Assembly (NCBI GenBank): GCA_035533755.1
Contig: DATLTC010000060.1
Coordinates: 62,001 to 126,000 of the forward strand
DNA from: Gemmatimonadaceae bacterium
Lineage (GTDB): Bacteria > Gemmatimonadota > Gemmatimonadetes > Gemmatimonadales > Gemmatimonadaceae
Length of the DNA stretch: 64,000 nt
Reading direction: 5' to 3'
The translations under genes and the position numbers were made by a program. Below are positions 16,529-24,307 of this stretch, piece by piece (position 1 is the stretch's first letter; every line of letters starts with the position of its first letter). Below the pieces are notes generated by a model. The model made no database searches and had not been told where the DNA came from. It was given only the letters and a program-made list of their open reading frames with translations.

Positions 16529-16693
16529 ATGGCCAAGAAACCGAATTATGGATTCGAGAAGCGCATGAAGGAGATGGCGCGCAAGCAGAAGAAGGAAGAG
16601 AAGCAGCGCCTCCGGCGCGAGCTCGCCGACGAGAAGCGCAACGAACCGGGCGCCGAGCCCGTGGACGGCGAGCCGGACACGGCGCAGGAGTAG
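16529..16693 (+). CDS. Small highly charged conserved protein (MAKKPNYGFEKR type)
   Basis: A 54-residue protein beginning MAKKPNYGFEKRMKEMARKQ and continuing as a Lys/Glu/Arg-rich helix with an acidic tail ending DTAQE. From memory, short proteins with this KPNYGFEKR opening recur in many bacteria as uncharacterised charged proteins. Codon use is normal for the window and the ATG stands alone with no longer frame. It lies 30 bases before the ABC-F gene and may be co-transcribed with it. A ribosome or nucleic-acid association would suit the composition but is a guess. Confidence 0.7.
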   Translation: MAKKPNYGFEKRMKEMARKQKKEEKQRLRRELADEKRNEPGAEPVDGEPDTAQE

Positions 16694-16722
16694 GCCGCCG
16701 CCGTCCTGCCGCGCTCACCGCG

Positions 16723-18687
16723 ATGACACTCATCTCATTTTCCGGCGTCGGCGTCGATTTCGGCGCGTCGACGCTGTTCTCCGACGTCACGTTCACGGTC
16801 GGCGCGCGGGATCGGTGGGGCATCGTGGGCCGCAACGGCACCGGCAAGACCACGCTCTTCCGGCTGCTCACCGGCGAGATGCAGCCCACGCGCGGATCGA
16901 TCGCCCGGCAGCCGGGCACGCGCGTCTCGCTGCTGGAGCAGCACCGCGACTTCGGCGACGCCACCATGGTGTGGGAGGCCGCGGCCGGCGAGCTGCGGGC
17001 GCTGCTCACCCTGGAGCAGTCGCTGGTGGAACAGGCCGCGGCCCTCGCCCACGATTCGTCGCCGGCGGCGCTCGATCGCTACGGCCGCGACCTCGAACGG
17101 TTCGAGCACGAGGGCGGCTACGAGGTCACCTCGCGCATCGACGCCGTGCTCCACGGACTGGGCTTCGATCCGGCCGCGGCGCGCACCACGCCCGTGGGCG
17201 TGCTGAGCGGCGGCGAGCGCGGCCGCCTGGGGCTGGCCCGCCAGCTCATGAGCACCGCCGAGGTGCTGCTCCTCGACGAACCCACCAACCATCTGGACCT
17301 CGAAACCACGCAGTGGCTGGAGCAGTACCTCAAGGAGATCGACAAGACGGTCTTGCTGGTGAGCCACGACCGCGCGTTCCTGGCCGGCACCGTGGACCAC
17401 ATCCTGCACTTCGAGGGCGGTGGCGCCACGCCGTACACGGGCGGGTATCAGGCATTCGTCGCGCAGCGCACCGAGCGCCGGCTCACGCAGCAACGGGCGT
17501 TCGACCAGCAGCAGCGGGTGGTGGCGCAGGAGAGCGACTACATCGCGCGCAACCTCGCCGGCCAGAACAGCCGCCAGGCCAAGGGGCGTCGCAAGCGTCT
17601 GGAGCGGATGCCACGACTCAGCGCGCCCATCGGGGGCGACGACGCGATGGCCCTGCGGTTCGACGTCTACCAGCGCGGCGGCGACCGCGTGGTGGCGGCG
17701 ACGAACGCGACGGTGAAGGTGGGCGACCGCGTGCTCGTGGACCACTTCAACGGCACGCTGATGCGCGGCGACGTGCTCGGCCTCGTGGGGCCCAATGGCG
17801 CCGGCAAATCCACGCTGATCCGGGCGCTGTTCGGCGAGCACCCGCTGGCCGGCGGCGAACTGCGGTTGGGCGCGTCGATCGACGCCGGCTACTACCGCCA
17901 GGACCTGTCGCAGGTGCCGCTCGACGAAACGATCTACGGCGCGATCGAGCAGCTGCGGCCGATGTGGGAACGCCGGTTCATCCAGGGGCATCTGGGTCGG
18001 TTCGGCTTCTCAGGCGACGAGGTTCAGCGGCGGGTGGAGACCCTGTCCGGCGGCGAGCGGGCGCGCGTGGCGCTGGCCATGCTGATGCTGTCGCGCGCCA
18101 ACCTGCTGGTGCTCGACGAGCCCACCAACCACCTCGACGTGGAGTCCATCGAGGCGCTCGAAGACGCCATCGATGCCTACGACGGCACCGTGATCCTGGT
18201 GAGCCACGACCGCGAGCTGCTCCGCGCGCTCACGACCAAGGTGTGGGTGCTGCACGACCGGCACATCACGGAGTTCAACGACGGATTCGCCGACTGGGAA
18301 GTGGTGAGCGCCGAACGCGCGCACGCGGCGTCGGTGCGGGCCTCCGAGGAGGAGGCGCTGCGCCGCGTCCACGAGCGCAAGCGCGTGGCGTCCACCGCCC
18401 GGCGCGATCAGGAAGTCCGCGCGCGCGCCACCCCCCGCTCGGCGCTGCGGGCCGCCGAGCGCGAGATGCAGGGCGCGGAAGCGGTGGTGGCCCGGCTCGA
18501 GTCCGCCGTGGCGGCGCTCACCTCGGCCCTGGACGATCCCGCGCTGTACACGCGGCCCGACGGCGTGGGCGAGGCCAAGCGCCTGGGCGCCGAACTCGAA
18601 GCGCGCCGGCGCGAGTTGGACGCGGCGCTGGAACGGTGGAGCGCGGCCAGCGAGCAGTTGGAATCGCTCGCCGTCAGCGAACCGTGA
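16723..18687 (+). CDS. ABC-F family ATPase (Uup/EttA-like)
   Basis: A 654-residue soluble protein with two ABC ATPase domains and no membrane part. Walker A motifs are GRNGTGKTT (residues 36-44) and GPNGAGKST. Signatures are LSGGERGRLGLARQ and LSGGERARVALA. Walker B regions LLDEPTNHLD and VLDEPTNHLD are each followed by an H-loop VSHDR. The linker between domains holds the basic NSRQAKGRRKRLERMPR typical of ABC-F, and a C-terminal charged coiled coil of about 90 residues resembles Uup. ABC-F proteins act on ribosomes in translation or antibiotic protection; which applies here is unclear. The 3' end overlaps the convergent GH3 gene by 14 bases. Confidence 0.92.
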   Translation: MTLISFSGVGVDFGASTLFSDVTFTVGARDRWGIVGRNGTGKTTLFRLLTGEMQPTRGSIARQPGTRVSLLEQHRDFGDATMVWEAAAGELRALLTLEQSLVEQAAALAHDSSPAALDRYGRDLERFEHEGGYEVTSRIDAVLHGLGFDPAAARTTPVGVLSGGERGRLGLARQLMSTAEVLLLDEPTNHLDLETTQWLEQYLKEIDKTVLLVSHDRAFLAGTVDHILHFEGGGATPYTGGYQAFVAQRTERRLTQQRAFDQQQRVVAQESDYIARNLAGQNSRQAKGRRKRLERMPRLSAPIGGDDAMALRFDVYQRGGDRVVAATNATVKVGDRVLVDHFNGTLMRGDVLGLVGPNGAGKSTLIRALFGEHPLAGGELRLGASIDAGYYRQDLSQVPLDETIYGAIEQLRPMWERRFIQGHLGRFGFSGDEVQRRVETLSGGERARVALAMLMLSRANLLVLDEPTNHLDVESIEALEDAIDAYDGTVILVSHDRELLRALTTKVWVLHDRHITEFNDGFADWEVVSAERAHAASVRASEEEALRRVHERKRVASTARRDQEVRARATPRSALRAAEREMQGAEAVVARLESAVAALTSALDDPALYTRPDGVGEAKRLGAELEARRRELDAALERWSAASEQLESLAVSEP

Positions 18688-21337
18688 GCGTGCCCCGCAG
18701 GCGGATGTCCTTGGAGCTGGCGCCCACCATCACGCGGATCTGACCGGGCTCCACCACCCAGTGCAGGTTGCCGTCGAGCATGTGCAGCTCGGCCGACGAC
18801 AGGGGGAACGTCACGGTGCGCGCCTGGCCGGGGTCGAGATGGACGCGCTGGAATCCCTCGAGCTGCATCACCGGCCGCGCCACCGAGGCGAGGATGTCGT
18901 GGAGGTAGAGCTGCACCACCTCCTCGCCCGCCCGTGAGCCCGTGTTCCGGACCGTGCAACGCACGGTCGCCGTTCCATCCCGGGCGATCGCGGCGGGCGT
19001 GATCGCGAGATCGGAATACTCGAATGTCGTGTAGCTCAGGCCGAAGCCGAACGGGAACAGCGGCTGCCCCGTGAGATCCACGTAATCGTCGCCGCGGCCG
19101 GTGGGCTTGTGGTCGTACACCAGGGGGAGTTGGCCCTCGGCCATCGGGAAGGTGATCGGCAGCCGGCCCGCCGGGTCGGCGTCGCCGAACAGCACGTCGG
19201 CCACCGCGGGGCCGCCCTGCTCGCCCGGATACCAGGCGTCGAGCACGCCGTCCACGCGATCGAGCCATGACGACATCGTGATCGCGCTGCCGCCGATGAG
19301 CACGACGATCGTCGGCTTGCCCGTGGCCGCCACGGCGTCGATCAGCGCCTCCTGATGGCCCGGCAGTCCCAGCAGCGCGCGGTCGGCGAACTCGCCCTCG
19401 TCGATGCCGGCCACCACGATGGCGACGTCGCTGGCGCGGGCGGCGGCCACGGCGCTGTCGATCCGGGCGCGCCAGTCGTCGGCCACCCCGGCGTCCCACA
19501 CCAATTTGAGCCGCGCGTTGCCGGTGCTCTCGAAATACTCCAGGCGAATGGCGTGCGCGCTGCCCGGCGCGAGCGTGACGTCGGCCATCCGCGTGCCGTA
19601 CGACCGCTTGGTCCAGTCGTCGATCACCAGCCGGCCGTCGAGGTACAGCCGGTAGCCGTCGTTGCCCTCGACGCCGATGCGGTGCAGGCCCGACGCGGGG
19701 ACGGTGAGCGTGCCCGTCCAGCGCGCGGAGTACCAGTCGAAGGGGAGGCCCGGTCCCGGCGAGTTGAGCGTCCAGCGAAAGTCCACCTGCGGATCGGTGC
19801 GCACGAACACCGGCGGGCCGGCCAGCCGGTTGTTGGCGAAGTACTCGCCGTGGAGCCCGGGCACCGCGCGGCCGCTGTCCACCGACGAGAGGTCCGCCGC
19901 CGGCACCGCCACGTGCTCCACGGCGGCGCGGCCCGGCCCCGGGGCGTAGCGCACGGCGGAGGGCGCGCCCAGCCGCTGCCGAATGCCGTCGAGGATGGAC
20001 ACGCTGCGCAGGCCGGGCCCGCTGTAGTCGCCCAGCCGCGCCTCGGCGGCGTCCACGCCGATCACCGCCACCGACCGCACGGACGGCGCCAGCGGGAGCA
20101 CCCCATGATCGTTCTTCAATAGAACGATCGACTCGCGGGCCGCCTGGCGCGCCAGCGCGACGTGGGCCGGACTGCCGTTCCAATAGGCGGCGCTGTCGGG
20201 GTCCACGAACGGGTGGTCGAACAGACCGAGCGCGAACTTGACGCGGAGCACGCGCGCCACGGCGGAATCGATCACCGGGCCGGGCACGAGGCCGCGCGCG
20301 AACGCGGCCAGATATGGACGGTATTGGGGATATGACGATTGGAATACCACGTCGAGCCCGGCATCGAAGGCGTCGCGGGTGGCGGTGGCCGTGCTCGCCT
20401 CAGTGTGGTGCAGCACCGTCGCTCCCCCCGTGGCGGCGGCATCGGAGATCACGAAGCCGGTGAATCCCCAATCGCGGACGAGCTTGTCGGTGAGCAGGGC
20501 GCGGTTCTGCGTGGCCGGCCGGCCGTCCACCGAGTTGTAGGCGCTCATCACCGAACGCGCGTGGGCCTGCTGGATGGCGGCCTTGAACGGCGGGAAGAAG
20601 TACTCGGCGAGCGTGCGCTCGTCCCAGTCGATGGGATAGCTGTCGCGTCCGCCTTCACCGACGTTGGCGATGAAGTGCTTGGGGGTGGTGACCACGCCCA
20701 ACTGCTCGAACGGCGCGATGAAGTGGCGCCCCATGACGGAGGCGAGATACGGGTCCTCGCCGTAGGTCTCCTCCACGCGTCCCCAGCGCACGTCGCTGGC
20801 GATGTTGAGCACGGGCGACAGCACCTGCCGCACGCCGCGGCTGCGCGTCTCGTGGGCGATGGCGGTGGCCACGCTGTCCATGAGCGTGGTGTCGAAGGTG
20901 GCCGCGAGGGCGATGGCCTGTGGGAAGACGGTGGCCCCCTCGCGCACGAGCCCGTGCACCGCCTCGTCGAACGGGATGATCGGGATGCCGAGTTTCGTAC
21001 TGTCGGTGAAGAACCGCTGGATGGCGTTGATGCGCTCGGCGTGCCGGCGGGCGGCGTCGGCGAGCGGCACGCTATCGCCGTGGGGCGATTCGGAGATCTG
21101 GAGGCCGAAGATGCCGTGCGAGTAGTCATCCGCCGGGTTGTCGCGATCGCCCGGGATCATGAACAGCTGCCAGAACTTGTCCTCGAGGGTCATCCGGCCC
21201 ATGAGGTCGTGGACGCGCGCGCTGATCGGCGCCCGGGGGTCCCGGTAGAGGGGCCGGGCGGCGGGGGCGGGATGTTGGGCGGCCGCCGAGCCGGCCGCGA
21301 AGATCAGGCCGGCGGCTGCGAGGAGAGGATGGCGCAT
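18674..21337 (-). CDS. Secreted GH3 beta-glycosidase with PA14 domain
   Basis: An 887-residue glycoside hydrolase family 3 enzyme with an N-terminal signal peptide (first about 20 residues, ending AGSAAAQ). The catalytic barrel includes TTPKHFIANVGEGGRDSYP and the nucleophile D299 in GFVISDAAATG. A PA14 carbohydrate-contact domain is inserted at about residues 494-615 (GLHGEYFANNRLAG to LKLVWDAG). A fibronectin-III-like domain closes the protein. This layout matches beta-glucosidases and xylosidases of the BglX type; the linkage specificity is open. It is divergent from the S9 peptidase gene. Confidence 0.92.
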   Translation of the reverse strand: MRHPLLAAAGLIFAAGSAAAQHPAPAARPLYRDPRAPISARVHDLMGRMTLEDKFWQLFMIPGDRDNPADDYSHGIFGLQISESPHGDSVPLADAARRHAERINAIQRFFTDSTKLGIPIIPFDEAVHGLVREGATVFPQAIALAATFDTTLMDSVATAIAHETRSRGVRQVLSPVLNIASDVRWGRVEETYGEDPYLASVMGRHFIAPFEQLGVVTTPKHFIANVGEGGRDSYPIDWDERTLAEYFFPPFKAAIQQAHARSVMSAYNSVDGRPATQNRALLTDKLVRDWGFTGFVISDAAATGGATVLHHTEASTATATRDAFDAGLDVVFQSSYPQYRPYLAAFARGLVPGPVIDSAVARVLRVKFALGLFDHPFVDPDSAAYWNGSPAHVALARQAARESIVLLKNDHGVLPLAPSVRSVAVIGVDAAEARLGDYSGPGLRSVSILDGIRQRLGAPSAVRYAPGPGRAAVEHVAVPAADLSSVDSGRAVPGLHGEYFANNRLAGPPVFVRTDPQVDFRWTLNSPGPGLPFDWYSARWTGTLTVPASGLHRIGVEGNDGYRLYLDGRLVIDDWTKRSYGTRMADVTLAPGSAHAIRLEYFESTGNARLKLVWDAGVADDWRARIDSAVAAARASDVAIVVAGIDEGEFADRALLGLPGHQEALIDAVAATGKPTIVVLIGGSAITMSSWLDRVDGVLDAWYPGEQGGPAVADVLFGDADPAGRLPITFPMAEGQLPLVYDHKPTGRGDDYVDLTGQPLFPFGFGLSYTTFEYSDLAITPAAIARDGTATVRCTVRNTGSRAGEEVVQLYLHDILASVARPVMQLEGFQRVHLDPGQARTVTFPLSSAELHMLDGNLHWVVEPGQIRVMVGASSKDIRLRGTLTVR

Positions 21338-21529
21338 GGCGAGGGGGTGATGCTATCACGGCGCGCGCGTGGTCGCCAGCCGAACGGGCGGATCGCGGCG
21401 AGGCCGGCAGCCAGGACTGGGGGCCGCCGAGGGGCCGGCATCTTTGTGAATTCTTTGTCTTAACGTTTTCCCACAGTGTAACGGCGCATTTCTTCGCGTT
21501 AAAGGGGGGGAGGTAGGCGCGGGGGCCCC

Positions 21530-21558
21530 TTGCCGGTTGGCCCGGATTGGAAAAGAAT
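21530..21558 (+). promoter_or_regulatory. Candidate promoter of the DPP4-type peptidase gene
   Basis: TTGCCG (21530-21535), a 17-base spacer and AAGAAT (21553-21558) form a -35/-10 pair. They lie in the less G+C-rich part of the divergent intergenic region, about 30 bases before the GTG start. The metH candidate has the same -35 and spacing. Confidence 0.45.
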
Positions 21559-21593
21559 AGTTTATCCAATCCCCGCCTTGGAGAATCTCGACC

Positions 21594-23969
21594 GTGTTCA
21601 CCGGCTTTGCCCCCAATGCGTTTGTGCGCGTGAAGCCGTTGGTCGTGGTGTCGCTTGCCGCCGCGTTGGCGCCGCTGGCTGCCGCGCACGCGCAGGTGGA
21701 CTACCATCGCGCCGAGCAGTCGCTCACCTGGAACGAGTTGCGTCTGGTGTACGGCGACTACATCGCCCCCCATTGGATGCCGGGCGGCACGCGGTTCTGG
21801 TATCGCGTCACGACGCCGCGGGGCGCCGAGTTCATCGTCGACGATCCGGCGCGCGTGCAGCGCGCGCCGTTGTTCGACAACGCGAAGCTCGCCGCGGCGC
21901 TGTCGCTCGCGGCCGACACGAGCTACGACCCCACGCAGCTGCCGTTCACCACGTTCCGGTTCGGCGATGACGGGCGCGACGAGCAGCACATCGCGTTCAA
22001 TGCTCACGCCAGGCGGTTCGTGTGCGACATCGCGCGATACGCCTGCACGATGGGCGACACGCTCCCGAGCCCGGTGCCGTACGTGCGCTCGCCCGACGGC
22101 AAGTGGGACGCGTTCGTGAGCGGCCACAACGTGTACGTGCGCGCCGTGGGCAGCGTCGATTCGACGGCGCTGACCACCGACGGCGCGCCGCTGGACGGCT
22201 ACGGCCAGGACGCGCGCCGGCCCACGCAGGTCATCCATCCGACGCCGGTGCGACCCACGCTGCAGTGGTCGCCGGACTCCCGGAAGATCGCCGTGCCGCA
22301 GTTCGACGAGCGGCACGTGCTCACGATGCCGCTCATCTCGATGACGTCGCAGCGGCCCAAGCTGTACACCTATCCCTACGCGCTGCCCGGCGACTCGATC
22401 ATCCCGCGGTTCGACATCCACATCCTGGACGTCGCGGCCCGCACCAACGTCCGCGTGGACGCGCCGCCGCAGAACGCGCAGGACAACGGACTCACGGGGA
22501 TGCAGGATTCCTCGTGGAGCAGCGTGAAGTGGGGCGACCGGTCGCAGCACCTGTACTTCACCTACGGCGACCGCGGCCCGAAGCACGTGCAGCTCATGGA
22601 GGCCGACGCGGCCACGGGGCGCGCGGCCACGATCGTGGCCGACTCGAGCCGCACCTTCGTCGAGTTGAATCTCGAATCCGGCGGCGCGCCCGACTGGCAG
22701 CCGGTGGCCGACGGCGCCGACGTCGTCTGGTTCTCGGAGCGCGACGGCTGGGGCCACCTGTACCTGTTCAGCCACGCCGGCGCGCTCGTCGATCAGATCA
22801 CCAAGGGCCCGTGGACGGTGGGCGATCTGGTGCACGTGGATCCGGTGGGGCGCTGGGTGTACTTCACGGCCCGGGGCCGCGAGGCGGGCGATCCCTACTA
22901 TGCGCGGCTCTACCGCGCGCACCTCGACGGCACGGGCCTCGAACTGCTCACGCCCGAGGCGGCGGAGCACACGATCCGCATGACGCCGTCGGGCCAGTAC
23001 ATCATCGATACCTACTCCACCGTGCAGTCGCCGCCGGTGACGGTGGTGCGTACGCCCGACGGCCACGTGGTGCAGACGCTGGAGAAGGCGGACGTCAGCG
23101 CGCTCCTCGCCAGCGGGTGGCGATATCCGGTGCCGTTCCGCGTGAAGGCGCGCGACGGGGTGACGGATCTCTACGGCGTGATGTTCCTGCCCGCGCACTT
23201 CGATTCGACCCGCAAGTACCCGGTGATCGACCACATCTATCCCGGTCCGCAGATCATCGCCGCGCCCAAGAGCTTCTACCCCACCAGCTCGCCGGCGCTC
23301 GAGTATTCGACGATGGGCCAGGTGGAAGCGTTGGCCCAACTGGGGTTCGTCGTGGTGGAAGTGGATGCGATGGGGACGAATCTGCGGTCGAAGGCATTCC
23401 ACGACGCCTGGTACGGCAACATGCACGACAACGGGATCCCGGATCACGTGACCGCGATCAAGCAGCTCGCGGCGCGCTACGGCTTTCTCGATCTCGACCG
23501 GGTGGGGATCTACGGGCACTCGGGCGGCGGATTCGCGTCCACCGACGCGATGCTCAGCTACCCCGACTTCTACAAGGTGGCGGTGTCGAGCTCGGGCAAT
23601 CACGACAACCGCAGCTATTACTACGGGTGGGCCGAGCGCTATCAGGGGCTGCTCACCCGCGACGCGGCGCGCGGCACCGACAACTACGCGAGCGCCGCCA
23701 ACAAGACCTATGTGTCGCACCTCAAGGGCAAGCTGTTCCTCATCCATGGCGACATGGACGACAACGTGCATCCGGCGAACACCATCCAGATGGTGGATGC
23801 GTTGATCAAGGCCAACAAGTCGTTCGACCTGCTCATCTACCCCGACCGGAATCACGAGATCACGCAGGAGCCGTATCTGATCCGGCGCACGTGGGACTAC
23901 TTCGTACAGAACCTGCTCGGCGTGACGCCGCCCAAGGACTATGCCATCACGCCGCCGCCGGCGCGCTGA
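21594..23969 (+). CDS. Secreted DPP4-type S9 family peptidase
   Basis: A 791-residue prolyl-oligopeptidase-family serine peptidase. A signal peptide ends near AAAHAQ (about residue 34). A DPP4 N-terminal beta-propeller region follows (RSPDGKWDAFVSGHNVYVR, WFSERDGWGHLYLF). The C-terminal alpha/beta hydrolase has the nucleophile S643 in YGHSGGGF, Asp in HGDMDDNVHP and His in DRNHEI. It would release dipeptides or cleave after proline from imported or extracellular peptides. GTG at 21594 has GGAG ten bases upstream; an in-frame GTG at 21630 would give a tighter signal peptide but lacks a ribosome site. It is a close paralogue of the gene at 32180. Confidence 0.9.
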   Translation: MFTGFAPNAFVRVKPLVVVSLAAALAPLAAAHAQVDYHRAEQSLTWNELRLVYGDYIAPHWMPGGTRFWYRVTTPRGAEFIVDDPARVQRAPLFDNAKLAAALSLAADTSYDPTQLPFTTFRFGDDGRDEQHIAFNAHARRFVCDIARYACTMGDTLPSPVPYVRSPDGKWDAFVSGHNVYVRAVGSVDSTALTTDGAPLDGYGQDARRPTQVIHPTPVRPTLQWSPDSRKIAVPQFDERHVLTMPLISMTSQRPKLYTYPYALPGDSIIPRFDIHILDVAARTNVRVDAPPQNAQDNGLTGMQDSSWSSVKWGDRSQHLYFTYGDRGPKHVQLMEADAATGRAATIVADSSRTFVELNLESGGAPDWQPVADGADVVWFSERDGWGHLYLFSHAGALVDQITKGPWTVGDLVHVDPVGRWVYFTARGREAGDPYYARLYRAHLDGTGLELLTPEAAEHTIRMTPSGQYIIDTYSTVQSPPVTVVRTPDGHVVQTLEKADVSALLASGWRYPVPFRVKARDGVTDLYGVMFLPAHFDSTRKYPVIDHIYPGPQIIAAPKSFYPTSSPALEYSTMGQVEALAQLGFVVVEVDAMGTNLRSKAFHDAWYGNMHDNGIPDHVTAIKQLAARYGFLDLDRVGIYGHSGGGFASTDAMLSYPDFYKVAVSSSGNHDNRSYYYGWAERYQGLLTRDAARGTDNYASAANKTYVSHLKGKLFLIHGDMDDNVHPANTIQMVDALIKANKSFDLLIYPDRNHEITQEPYLIRRTWDYFVQNLLGVTPPKDYAITPPPAR

Positions 23970-24307
23970 TCCGGTGGTCCAACCTCACGACTAGAGAAAT
24001 TTCATCCGGACTCCGGCCCGCGGCGTGACGCCGCCGCATGGTCGGTGAGTTGAGAAATTGAAGGACCGGTGAACGTCGCCCCCGCGGACCCACCCGATCG
24101 ATCTCCGCTGCGGTGAGCGCGCGTCGAGTATCTGCAGTGCCCTTCCTCCTTCCCCACCCCGGCATCGAGCGCTGGCGTACGAGCCGCTGATTGCCGGTTT
24201 CCTTCCCGATTGGGCTTCCTGGACGCGCGCGCGTGCGCCGTCCATGCAGACGCGGCCCCTCGCCGCAGCAGTGTTCCCTTTCTCACCACCCTCCTCCGGG
24301 GGACCCC
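23970..24307. other. Intergenic leader before the SusC gene
   Basis: These 338 bases between the peptidase and SusC genes hold no gene I can support. A short hairpin (24020-24025 with 24029-24034, loop TGA) lies near the start and may be a weak terminator. Two GAGAAATT copies at about 23994 and 24050 form an imperfect direct repeat. No clear -35/-10 pair was found. A GGGGGA patch just before 24308 is the likely SusC ribosome site. Confidence 0.4.
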
